Below are positions 25,872 to 32,167 of a stretch of DNA of 37,053 bases, piece by piece. Origin of the DNA: Chloroflexota bacterium (GTDB taxonomy: Bacteria; Chloroflexota; UBA6077; SHYK01); assembly GCA_035652535.1 (NCBI GenBank), contig DASRDP010000085.1, positions 1 to 37,053 on the forward strand. Reading direction: 5' to 3'. Position 1 is the stretch's first letter, and each line of letters begins with the position of its first letter. A program made the translations under genes and the position numbers. The notes under the pieces were generated by a model. That model was not told where the DNA came from, did no database searches, and was given only the letters and a program-made list of their open reading frames with translations.

Positions 25872-26825
25872 GTGGTGTTGATGCTTCGGCGTGACGAGGT
25901 CGAGCCATTGCTCGACCTCCCGCAGGCGATCGACGTGACCAAGGCTGTGGCGCAAGAGGATGCGGCTGGGACCGTCGTGCGCATGCCGCCATTCGGAGGA
26001 AACGGCTGGTCCCGACGCATCGTCCGCGTCGTTGGCGGCGGCCTGTTCGGGCTGGGGCGTTTCGGGATTCGCGCGGGCGAGCTGGCCCTGGTATTTGACG
26101 CCGACACGAGCGAGGCGTTGGCCATCATGGACTTACCGACCGGCGACTTGCGGCTCGCGGCGAGCGTCGCCACGGCGGCACAGTACCTCGCCCGCGAAGA
26201 CGCGCATCGACTCGCGCTGATTGGCAGCGGGACGGTTGCCCACGCAATGCTCCGTGGGCTCTGCGCCGTTCGTCCCATCGACGACGTCCGAGTCTACAGT
26301 CGGAGTCCCGAGCATCGACGGGCATTTGCCGAATCTGCCAGCGCCGAATTCGGAATTTCCGTTGCGCCGGCCGACGCGGCGGAGGCTGCCGTTCGGGATG
26401 CGGACGTCGTTGCGGCAGGAACGAACGCTCGGGAGCCGCTGGTGCGGTACGAGTGGCTGCGGCCCGGTACCCACGTCAGCAGCGCCGGACTGAATTTCGA
26501 GCTCGACCGCTCCGTCTACGAGCGCGCGGACCAGTTCGTGGCGGCCAGCCCGCAGCAGGAGATTGCGAGCGCCGCCCCGACGGACACGCCGGGCCGTGTG
26601 ACCGGCGGACCGATCTCCGAATTGCTGCGGGACGGAACCCTCTCACCGGCGGCCATCGTCGCCCTCGGCACGATCGTGCGTGGAGACGTCGCCCCGCGCA
26701 GTGGACCGAACGATATCAACGTATTTCGCGAATCGCGGGGCGGCCTCGGCGATGCCGCGCTCGCGGCGCGCGCTTATGATCTGGCGCGCCAGCGCGGTCT
26801 CGGGACCGAGTTCGCGTTGCGCTGA
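25872..26825 (+). CDS. Ornithine cyclodeaminase / mu-crystallin family protein
   Basis: NAD(P)-dependent soluble enzyme of 317 residues, the usual length. GTG 25872 has GGAG at 25861-25864. The Rossmann fingerprint is LALIGSGTVAHAML (about 116-129), and DADTSEALAIMD and the AASVATAAQYLA stretch are conserved family positions. The family includes ornithine cyclodeaminase, alanine dehydrogenase of archaea, ketimine and pyrroline-2-carboxylate reductases, and tauropine-like enzymes. The exact substrate cannot be read. The MFS gene upstream might export or import the product or substrate, an inference. Confidence 0.87.
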   Translation: MVLMLRRDEVEPLLDLPQAIDVTKAVAQEDAAGTVVRMPPFGGNGWSRRIVRVVGGGLFGLGRFGIRAGELALVFDADTSEALAIMDLPTGDLRLAASVATAAQYLAREDAHRLALIGSGTVAHAMLRGLCAVRPIDDVRVYSRSPEHRRAFAESASAEFGISVAPADAAEAAVRDADVVAAGTNAREPLVRYEWLRPGTHVSSAGLNFELDRSVYERADQFVAASPQQEIASAAPTDTPGRVTGGPISELLRDGTLSPAAIVALGTIVRGDVAPRSGPNDINVFRESRGGLGDAALAARAYDLARQRGLGTEFALR

Positions 26826-26837
26826 GGAGGTTCGGTG

Positions 26838-27323
26838 ATGGCCCTGGAACGGATGGGGCGATGTGCTCGAAAAGCGTGGGACCATGCTGTCGAGCAGTAC
26901 CACCTGTCGGAGAATCGGCGGCCGGGCCTCACGACCGGGCACATCCTGCTGGGCGTCCTGAAGGAGGACGCCTGTGCCGGCGGTCTGATTCTGGGAAACC
27001 TGCGCCTCGATCTTCCTCACGCCTACGCCGTGACGCAATTCGTCCTCTTGCACAGCAGGCGGGATCCATCGTCGGACGATGCGGTGGTCGATGTGGGCGG
27101 CGTCCCGCACACGCGAGCCGCCGCGAACGCGCTGGCAATCAGCGTCGATGAAGCGGACCTCTTTAGCCCAACCTACCCGATTGGGACGGAGCACCTGCTC
27201 CTTGCGGTGCTTCGTGTACGGGAGGGCATCGGATATCGGGTCCTCAGCTCTTTCGGCATCGACGTGCACGCGGCGCGCGCCGCCCGTGATTCCCTCTGGG
27301 AGCTTCTGCACAGTCCGGAGTGA
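26838..27323 (+). CDS. Stand-alone Clp N-domain (double Clp_N repeat) protein
   Basis: A 161-residue protein made of a Clp R-domain only: no AAA+ module follows. ATG 26838 has GGAGG at 26826-26830 immediately after the upstream stop. Two repeats can be seen: GLTTGHILLGVLKEDACAGG (about 30-50) and YPIGTEHLLLAVLRVREGIG (about 114-133), the pattern of ClpC/ClpA N-terminal domains. Family knowledge: such domains recruit substrates or adaptors, and stand-alone versions may act as adaptors or sequester partners. It is the last gene before a strong hairpin at 27343-27399. The link to the cyclodeaminase-like gene is unclear. Confidence 0.82.
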   Translation: MALERMGRCARKAWDHAVEQYHLSENRRPGLTTGHILLGVLKEDACAGGLILGNLRLDLPHAYAVTQFVLLHSRRDPSSDDAVVDVGGVPHTRAAANALAISVDEADLFSPTYPIGTEHLLLAVLRVREGIGYRVLSSFGIDVHAARAARDSLWELLHSPE

Positions 27324-27342
27324 TCGGTGTGCGGGAGAGCGC

Positions 27343-27399
27343 ACGCTGGCGTCGCGCGCCGGTGTGCCCGTCCCGGGCGTCCGCACGCGACGCCAGCGT
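27343..27399. terminator. Bidirectional hairpin terminator between convergent genes
   Basis: ACGCTGGCGTCGCG (27343-27356) and CGCGACGCCAGCGT (27386-27399) form a perfect 14-base stem. The 29-base loop holds a second palindrome (GCCCG-TCC-CGGGC). It lies between the stops of two convergent genes, 27323 (+) and 27403 (-). T-tracts are weak, as often in high-GC bacteria. Confidence 0.8.
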
Positions 27400-27402
27400 T
27401 GC

Positions 27403-28731
27403 TTATGCAGCGGCGGTCCCTGGCTCTACGCGTGTGAGCGCGGGCGCGGGGGCGCGACGGTCGCGCACCCATAGCCAGGCCGCCCCGAGCGCGGCCAGCG
27501 CGGCGATGGCGGCGATGATTCCGCCAAGGATGGGAATCGTCGTGATGAGCACGAAGATGACCAGTCCGACCAGCAGTGTGGCCACGCGGCCCTTCGCCCA
27601 TGGCGCTTCCATCCGATCGAGCAGGAGCTTCCCGCCGAGGAAGCTGACGACCGCCTGCGACACCAGCAACGCAAAGACGCTCAGCGAGACGAGGAGCGCT
27701 GCCTCCGCGAGAAAGCCGACCACCAGGCTGAGGCCGGCGAGGGCGGGCAACGTGATGACACCGAACGCGATGGCCAGCGCCATCGTGCCCAGGCAGATGC
27801 CGATGGCGACCCCCAGTGCCCCGAACGACGCGACGATGCCCCATCCGATGCTCGGGAGCGGCCGCGCCGAGATCGTCGCAGCCATCTGCTCAGTCCATCT
27901 CGGCGCGAGCCAGAGCAGAAGCAGGCCGGCGATGGCGATGGCGATCAGACGGCGCACGGTATCCGCCACCGCGTCCCCGAAGGTGCGCTGTGGCGGCGAA
28001 GCCGGTTGCTGCGCCGTCCAGTGCGTGCCCTGTTCGACGGCGCCGTACACCGGGAACTCGCGGGTCGAGGTATAGCTCAGACTGCCACCGATGTGCGCAC
28101 CGGGTTCGACCGCGAGCCCCGCCGGAACGTTGGGAATGACGATCGAGGGCGGGGGCGAGGTGATCGTGACGGGCTCGCGCGCATCGCTCGCGCCCACGGA
28201 GACCTCCACGTTTCGCCCGACCTGTCCGAGGACGGCCAGGCCCGCCATGCCTCCGCGCACGTCGCGGTCGACGGTCCCGGCGAGCATCGCCTGCGAGCCG
28301 CCAATGAGCACGTCGCGGCCGATGGCGCTCCCGGGGAGGGTTTCGAGGCTGTAGCCGAGAAACATGAGGTCGCGGCCGACCCGGGCCGTGCTGCCGATCT
28401 GCACCCCCTGGGCCGCGACGCGCGCGGTGTCGCGGACCGTGCCGTTCACGATGACGGTCTGACCGGCGGCCATGAGGGTCCCCTCGACCGTGCCGTTCAC
28501 GATGACGGTCTGACCGGCGGCCAGCACGTCCCCTCGGACGACGCCGTCGATGGTCACGCTCCTCGCGGCGACGTACAGATCGTCGTCAACCACCGAGTCC
28601 GGACCAATGGTGATCTCCTCGCCGCTTCGGGCGTCGAAGGCATAGGCCGAGGGGACCACGATCGCCGTCGCGAGGGCGAGGCCGAGGACGAGGGGGAGCA
28701 GGTGCGGGTGCGGAACTCGAATTCTTGTCAT
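27403..28731 (-). CDS. Exported bactofilin-like beta-helix protein with C-terminal membrane domain
   Basis: A 442-residue envelope protein, ATG 28731, with AGGAG eight bases upstream. A signal peptide (about 1-31, ending SAYA) is followed by a right-handed-helix type repeat region (about 38-190) with hydrophobic-glycine steps such as ITIGPDSVVDDDLYVAARSVTIDGVV. This resembles the polymer-forming (bactofilin, PF04519-like) fold. Two identical 12-residue units AAGQTVIVNGTV (71-82, 88-99) are encoded by a perfect 37-base repeat. The C-terminal third has four membrane segments (about 267-287, 302-330, 340-375 and 383-425). Known bactofilins lack signal peptides; exported membrane-linked variants are less studied. 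The order signal, helix, membrane suggests a surface or periplasm-facing scaffold. Confidence 0.82.
   Translation of the reverse strand: MTRIRVPHPHLLPLVLGLALATAIVVPSAYAFDARSGEEITIGPDSVVDDDLYVAARSVTIDGVVRGDVLAAGQTVIVNGTVEGTLMAAGQTVIVNGTVRDTARVAAQGVQIGSTARVGRDLMFLGYSLETLPGSAIGRDVLIGGSQAMLAGTVDRDVRGGMAGLAVLGQVGRNVEVSVGASDAREPVTITSPPPSIVIPNVPAGLAVEPGAHIGGSLSYTSTREFPVYGAVEQGTHWTAQQPASPPQRTFGDAVADTVRRLIAIAIAGLLLLWLAPRWTEQMAATISARPLPSIGWGIVASFGALGVAIGICLGTMALAIAFGVITLPALAGLSLVVGFLAEAALLVSLSVFALLVSQAVVSFLGGKLLLDRMEAPWAKGRVATLLVGLVIFVLITTIPILGGIIAAIAALAALGAAWLWVRDRRAPAPALTRVEPGTAAA
28436..28523. repeat. Two 37-base direct repeats inside the bactofilin-like gene
   Basis: Bases 28436-28472 and 28487-28523 are identical over 37 bases, offset by 51 bases (17 codons). 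They encode the AAGQTVIVNGTV unit twice. Identity at the DNA level suggests recent duplication or gene conversion of one beta-helix turn. Confidence 0.9.
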
Positions 28732-28743
28732 GCGTCACACTCC

Positions 28744-28780
28744 TGGCGGCGCCTCAGAGCGGAGGCTCGGGGCGCCGCCA
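28744..28780. terminator. Hairpin between the Tyr-rich gene and the bactofilin-like gene
   Basis: TGGCGGCGCC (28744-28753) and GGCGCCGCCA (28771-28780) form a perfect 10-base stem, and a small inner stem GAGC/GCTC sits in the loop. It lies just after the stop of the tyrosine-rich gene and just before the start of the next gene on the same strand. It may be a terminator or a processing/attenuation hairpin. Confidence 0.65.
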
Positions 28781-28796
28781 CCTTTCCGCGGACCTC

Positions 28797-29255
28797 CTAG
28801 TAGTACCACCACGGGTACGAGTACCGGTAGGATGGATACGAGTAGTAGGTAAAGGGATACGCATAGTAGCGCGCGGTGTACCAGTTCAGCGGGTAGTTGT
28901 AGTAGTACCAGCTCGATGGGTAGTAGTACGGATAGCTGCCGTAGGCGTAGTACGGGTATGAGCTGTAGGAGTAGTAGGGGTAATAGCTGGAGTAGTAGGA
29001 GGGATAGTAGTAGTAGTCGTAGTAGGCGTAGGGCGAGTAGCCGTACGGGTAGTACCCGTAGTACTGCGCCGCGTGGACGGTCGGGTCGGTGTCACCTGGC
29101 GATGCCAACGAGCCGTCGGCTGTCGGCGAAGTGGCTATGGCGGCGTCCGAGGGGGACGGCTGGGCCTCGCCGCCTGAGGCGGCAAATGCCTGCGAGGTCA
29201 GGGCGGCGAGGATCAACAGTGCCGCGAAAAATGACGCGATTTTCGGCGTGCGCAT
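28797..29255 (-). CDS. Secreted tyrosine-rich low-complexity protein
   Basis: A 152-residue exported protein. The ATG at 29255 has GGAGGA seven bases upstream. Residues 1-25 are a clear signal peptide (ASFFAALLILAALTSQAFA), followed by an Ser/Asp/Pro/Thr-rich spacer (26-62). The last 89 residues contain about 44 Tyr, with Pro, Ser, Trp and few charged residues, in irregular YYxYPY patterns; there is no Cys. The signal peptide and ribosome binding site argue for a real gene rather than a GTA-rich repeat. I recognise no family. Tyr-rich exported proteins can form adhesive, crosslinked or metal-binding layers, but that is speculation. The neighbouring bactofilin-like gene may be functionally linked. 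Confidence 0.82.
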   Translation of the reverse strand: MRTPKIASFFAALLILAALTSQAFAASGGEAQPSPSDAAIATSPTADGSLASPGDTDPTVHAAQYYGYYPYGYSPYAYYDYYYYPSYYSSYYPYYSYSSYPYYAYGSYPYYYPSSWYYYNYPLNWYTARYYAYPFTYYSYPSYRYSYPWWYY

Positions 29256-29309
29256 CGGATTCCTCCAATCTTGTTCTCACAACGGACTGTCGGGAGCTGT
29301 GTCGCGATG

Positions 29310-29334
29310 GTTCCTGATCCCGATATTCAGGAAC
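29310..29334. repeat. Inverted repeat upstream of the Tyr-rich gene
   Basis: GTTCCTGA (29310-29317) and TCAGGAAC (29327-29334) form a perfect 8-base inverted repeat with a 9-base spacer. It lies about 55 bases upstream of the Tyr-rich start codon, in the 174-base gap after yqeK. It could be an operator or an RNA hairpin in the leader; there is no T-run to make it a terminator. Confidence 0.5.
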
Positions 29335-29343
29335 TCGGGGGGG

Positions 29344-29385
29344 TCAGTCGGGGGGATCATCGCCGGGTGTTGCAGCCTCTCTCAT
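29344..29385 (-). other. Possible 13-residue micro-ORF / leader peptide
   Basis: An ATG at 29385 is preceded by AGGAG with six bases of spacing and opens a frame MREAATPGDDPPD ending in TGA. It lies in the gap between yqeK and the Tyr-rich gene, 44 bases after the yqeK stop and on the same strand. It has no Tyr codon, so it is not an obvious tyrosine attenuator. The ribosome binding site is good, but chance is quite possible at this length. Confidence 0.25.
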
Positions 29386-29429
29386 TGACGTCTCCTGGAT
29401 CTTCGCGCCCGTCCAACGGTCACGCGCGG

Positions 29430-30032
29430 CTAGCGTCGTGAGGCGAGAGACTGGTCGATCAATCGATTTCGTGCGGCGATGAAGCGCTCGTCCACGGGGC
29501 CGCCGGTCGCCGCAAGCTGGTCCATGCGCCAACCGTAGAGGCGGAGGATCGCCTCGTCGAGGCTTCGCATTGCCAGCTCCCGGACGGGATCGAGTCCTCC
29601 GTAGTGACGGTCGCGTGCTGGCTCGATCTTGTCCGCGAGGAAGAGCACCTTGGCCAGCCGGCTCATATGTGGCCCGCCGGTCGTGTGGTCGCGCACGGCG
29701 TCGAGGATCTCCTCGTCTGTGATGCCCCAGTCGCGGCGGAGGATCTCCGCGCCGACCGCCGCGTGGAGGAGCTTGGGCACCCGCGCCTCCGTCAGGCTTA
29801 TGGGAATCTGGAATTGGTCGGCGAGCCGGAGAAGCTCACCATCCGACAGTCCATCCGCGATATCGTGGACCAGCGCTGCCAATTCCGCGCGGTCCTCGTC
29901 GACTCCGTGGGCGCTAGCAAGGGTTCGCGCGAGCTGCGCGGTGCGCAGGGCGTGTCCAAAAGCATCGACCGGGAGCTCGTGCTCGATGCGGGTGCGAATG
30001 GACTCGAGCGTGGGGGATTCGGCGACGTTCAT
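29430..30032 (-). CDS. yqeK: HD-domain hydrolase, YqeK family (probable Ap4A hydrolase)
   Basis: A 200-residue metal-dependent phosphohydrolase. HD-superfamily residues are in YqeK order: His27 (FGHALRT), His56-Asp57 (ALVHDIAD), His90 (LLHAAVGA), His116 (RDHTTGGP) and Asp134 (FLADKIEPARD). The FLADKIEP-R signature is characteristic of YqeK, which cleaves Ap4A symmetrically in Firmicutes. In many bacteria yqeK lies with nadD and rsfS; neither is seen here. The ATG has AAAGGAAG upstream. It is followed by the micro-ORF and the Tyr-rich gene. Confidence 0.87.
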   Translation of the reverse strand: MNVAESPTLESIRTRIEHELPVDAFGHALRTAQLARTLASAHGVDEDRAELAALVHDIADGLSDGELLRLADQFQIPISLTEARVPKLLHAAVGAEILRRDWGITDEEILDAVRDHTTGGPHMSRLAKVLFLADKIEPARDRHYGGLDPVRELAMRSLDEAILRLYGWRMDQLAATGGPVDERFIAARNRLIDQSLASRR

Positions 30033-30200
30033 CTCGGCTTCCTTTCCGACGATCCGGTGTCCGGATCGCCTGTCGGACGGGATGTCCGCGCATTTGGCCT
30101 GGGAAGCAACGCCGCCCTGGCACCAGCGCTACGACCAGCATAGAGATGGGACGGAATCGCGCGCCACGAGCGAAGGGGTGGTGCGAAGACCCAATGAAAG

Positions 30201-30244
30201 GTGAGAGGGGGCGCCTACCCAACCGGGTAGGCGCCCCCTCTCAC
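30201..30244 (-). terminator. Perfect 20-base-pair hairpin terminator of the D-2-hydroxyacid dehydrogenase gene
   Basis: Bases 30201-30220 and 30225-30244 are exact reverse complements (20 pairs, loop AACC). It sits 33 bases past the stop of the leftward dehydrogenase gene, and a moderately T-rich stretch (CTTTCATT) follows on the minus strand. The rest of 30033-30277 shows no gene. Confidence 0.88.
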
Positions 30245-30277
30245 GCGATGGTCGATATGCTGCTCGCGGCCCTTGAA

Positions 30278-31303
30278 TCAGGCGCTCACCACATTCGCCG
30301 GCGTGCCCCGAAGGAACGCGTGAATGTTTTCGATGGTCGTATCGAGAATGCGGCGCAGCGCCTCGTCGGAGTTGAACGCGTTGTGGGGCGTAATGACGAC
30401 GTTGTCACGCCGGAGGAGCACGTGCCCGCGAATGGCGGCTTGGAGTTGGTCCGTCGCCACGCCGGGCTCTAGCAGCAAGCGCTCCTCCGCGATCAGCTCC
30501 TCTCCCTCGATCACGTCCAAGCCCGCGCCCGCGAGGATCCCTTCGTCCAGCGCCCACAGGAGCGCCTCGGTATCGACCAGGCCGCCGCGCGCGGTGTTCA
30601 CGAGAAGGCTCCCCCGCTTCATTTGAGCGAGTCGGTCGCGGTCCATGAAGTGATGCGTGCTGGGAAGATAGGGAACGTGGAGCGAGACGATGTCAGATTC
30701 TTCCAGCAGGCGCGTGAGCGGCGCGTACGAGAAGCCGAGGACCTCCGCGATGAGGGCGTCTTGTCTTGTGTCGTAGGCGAGGACCTGCATTCCAAAGCCG
30801 CGGGCTATTCGGATGACGTGCAAGCCGATGTGGCCCGTGCCCACGACGCCGAGGGTGCGCCCTTTGAGGTCGAAGCCCCGTAGGCCGCTGATGGAGAAGT
30901 CCCCGCGCGTCGTCCGCACGTACGCCTGGTGAATCTTGCGGGACAAAGAGAGGATCAGTCCAAAGGTGTGCTCCGCGACCGTGTTCTCACCATAGGTTGG
31001 CACGTTGCTGACGACGATGCCGCGCTCGCCACAGAGGTTCAGATCGATGTGATCGAAGCCTGTGGAGCGAGTGGCGATGAAGCGCACTGACGGCGCCTGC
31101 TGAAGCACGGACGCGCCCACGCGGGAATGGATGAAGACAGAGACGATCTCCGCGCCGTCGGCAAGACCCACGGTATGCGGCGACAGGGCCTCCTCGGTCG
31201 TCCGAACATCAGAATCCGATAGCCCGTCGCGGAGATACGCCTCCTCCCAGGGCTCGACTTCGTAGCAGACGATGCCAGGCGGCTTCTCGGCCATCTCCTT
31301 CAC
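30278..31303 (-). CDS. D-isomer specific 2-hydroxyacid dehydrogenase (LdhA-like)
   Basis: NAD-dependent cytoplasmic dehydrogenase of 341 residues from GTG 31303; ATG 31294 is an alternative but has its purine-rich site immediately adjacent. The NAD-binding fold has GVVGTGHIGLHV. The substrate region has SLHVPYLPSTHHFMDRDRL, and the catalytic His follows in VITPHNAFNSDEA; the Arg of VNTARGGLVDTEAL is also typical. Likely reactions are pyruvate to D-lactate or similar 2-keto acid reductions. The gene stands alone and ends in a strong hairpin. Confidence 0.9.
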   Translation of the reverse strand: MKEMAEKPPGIVCYEVEPWEEAYLRDGLSDSDVRTTEEALSPHTVGLADGAEIVSVFIHSRVGASVLQQAPSVRFIATRSTGFDHIDLNLCGERGIVVSNVPTYGENTVAEHTFGLILSLSRKIHQAYVRTTRGDFSISGLRGFDLKGRTLGVVGTGHIGLHVIRIARGFGMQVLAYDTRQDALIAEVLGFSYAPLTRLLEESDIVSLHVPYLPSTHHFMDRDRLAQMKRGSLLVNTARGGLVDTEALLWALDEGILAGAGLDVIEGEELIAEERLLLEPGVATDQLQAAIRGHVLLRRDNVVITPHNAFNSDEALRRILDTTIENIHAFLRGTPANVVSA

Positions 31304-31364
31304 GCTGGGCTCGCGATTGACACGTCATGCGGTGTGCCGCCGCGGGCCATCCACCGCGGCCCGC

Positions 31365-31805
31365 TCAAGATCGCTGAGGCCTTCCGCGGCGCTCCATCCG
31401 CTCCTGACATGCGAGGCACCGGCGCGCGGAGGGAAGCGCCCGGAGTCGCGCCGGATCGATGGCGTGACCGCAATCCTCACACATACCGTACACGCCACGG
31501 TCGATTCGCTGCAGCGCAGCTTCGACGTCCGCGGCGCGGCTTCGCGTCGTTTGCTCCAGGGCTCGATCGAGCGCGATCTCGGCCACGTCGCTCGCCACAT
31601 CAGCGGAGTCTCCGGCGATTCCTCCTTCGGCCTGCTGTGCGCTCGAAAGGGCCTGTTCGTCGGCCGTGAGCGCGGCTGCCTCCCTCAGGAGCCGGTCCCG
31701 CTCCTGCTCAAGGACCGAGCGAAACGCGGTGAGATCGAGCGCGCGCCCGCGCCTCGGCTTGGTGGCCGATGCCCGTGTCGGCGGTGCGGTCTGCTGGTTC
31801 ATCAT
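31365..31805 (-). CDS. DksA/TraR-type C4 zinc-finger protein
   Basis: A 146-residue protein with an AGGGGG site before the ATGATG start (31805 or 31802). A long helical part (about 25-105, ELEQERDRLLREA-like heptads) is followed by CEDCG and CLAC, a C4 zinc finger with 17 residues between the pairs, as in DksA and TraR. DksA binds the RNA polymerase secondary channel with ppGpp. The usual coiled-coil-tip Asp residues are not clearly placed, so it may be a DksA paralogue or a general TraR-like protein. A 49-codon ORF begins upstream on the same strand. Confidence 0.84.
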   Translation of the reverse strand: MMNQQTAPPTRASATKPRRGRALDLTAFRSVLEQERDRLLREAAALTADEQALSSAQQAEGGIAGDSADVASDVAEIALDRALEQTTRSRAADVEAALQRIDRGVYGMCEDCGHAIDPARLRALPSARRCLACQERMERRGRPQRS

Positions 31806-31835
31806 GACCCCCTTTCGTACACGGTGTTGCCCGAG

Positions 31836-31985
31836 TTACGCGGCGCGTCCGGGAGCAATCGGGTGGCGGAGGATCGTGCGAATGCGCTCGGGCGCGGTCC
31901 GTCGCGGGTCGGATAGGTAGATCTCGTGATGTCGGCCGATGTCGGCGTGCTCGCGGAAGAGATCTCGGGGCTTGGTCGCGCTCAT
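31836..31985 (-). CDS. Small ORF (49 aa) resembling the C-terminal end of a GyrI-like domain
   Basis: ATG 31985 has GGAGGG six bases upstream, an excellent site, and the frame ends at TAA 31836, 31 bases before the DksA-like start. The protein contains RHHEIYLSDPRRTAPERIR, which I recognise from the C-terminal part of some GyrI-like small-molecule-binding proteins. The first two thirds of such a domain are absent, and the upstream 180 bases do not encode it in frame. It is either a real small protein or the end of a degraded gene that kept a good start. Coupling with the DksA-like gene is likely if transcribed. Confidence 0.6.
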   Translation of the reverse strand: MSATKPRDLFREHADIGRHHEIYLSDPRRTAPERIRTILRHPIAPGRAA

Positions 31986-32112
31986 CGTGCCCTCCGGACG
32001 GTGGCTTGGGACAGAGGCCGGTGATTTCGCGTGGATTGAGCTTAGACCGCGGCCGTCTTGGGCGCACTCATCCAGAAAGGCGGTTTCGTACGCGTCTTGC
32101 GGGTGGGGTGGA

Positions 32113-32130
32113 TGCCGCCGCGGGGCGGCA
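32113..32130 (-). terminator. Possible short hairpin terminator after the LLM gene
   Basis: TGCCGCC (32113-32119) and GGCGGCA (32124-32130) form a 7-base stem with a GCGG loop, 38 bases past the stop of the leftward LLM gene. No T-run follows, so terminator function is uncertain. Confidence 0.35.
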
Positions 32131-32167
32131 ATGAGCCTGCCCGATGGAGCGGGAGGGGAGCCGAGAT

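Noticed and set aside
28800-29060. GTA-rich plus-strand stretch looking like a microsatellite
   Set aside because: It is the reverse complement of TAC/TAT codons of the Tyr-rich protein, irregular, and preceded by a signal peptide and ribosome binding site.
31317-31322. TTGACA on the plus strand near the dehydrogenase start
   Set aside because: No -10 box at proper spacing and no plus-strand gene follows.
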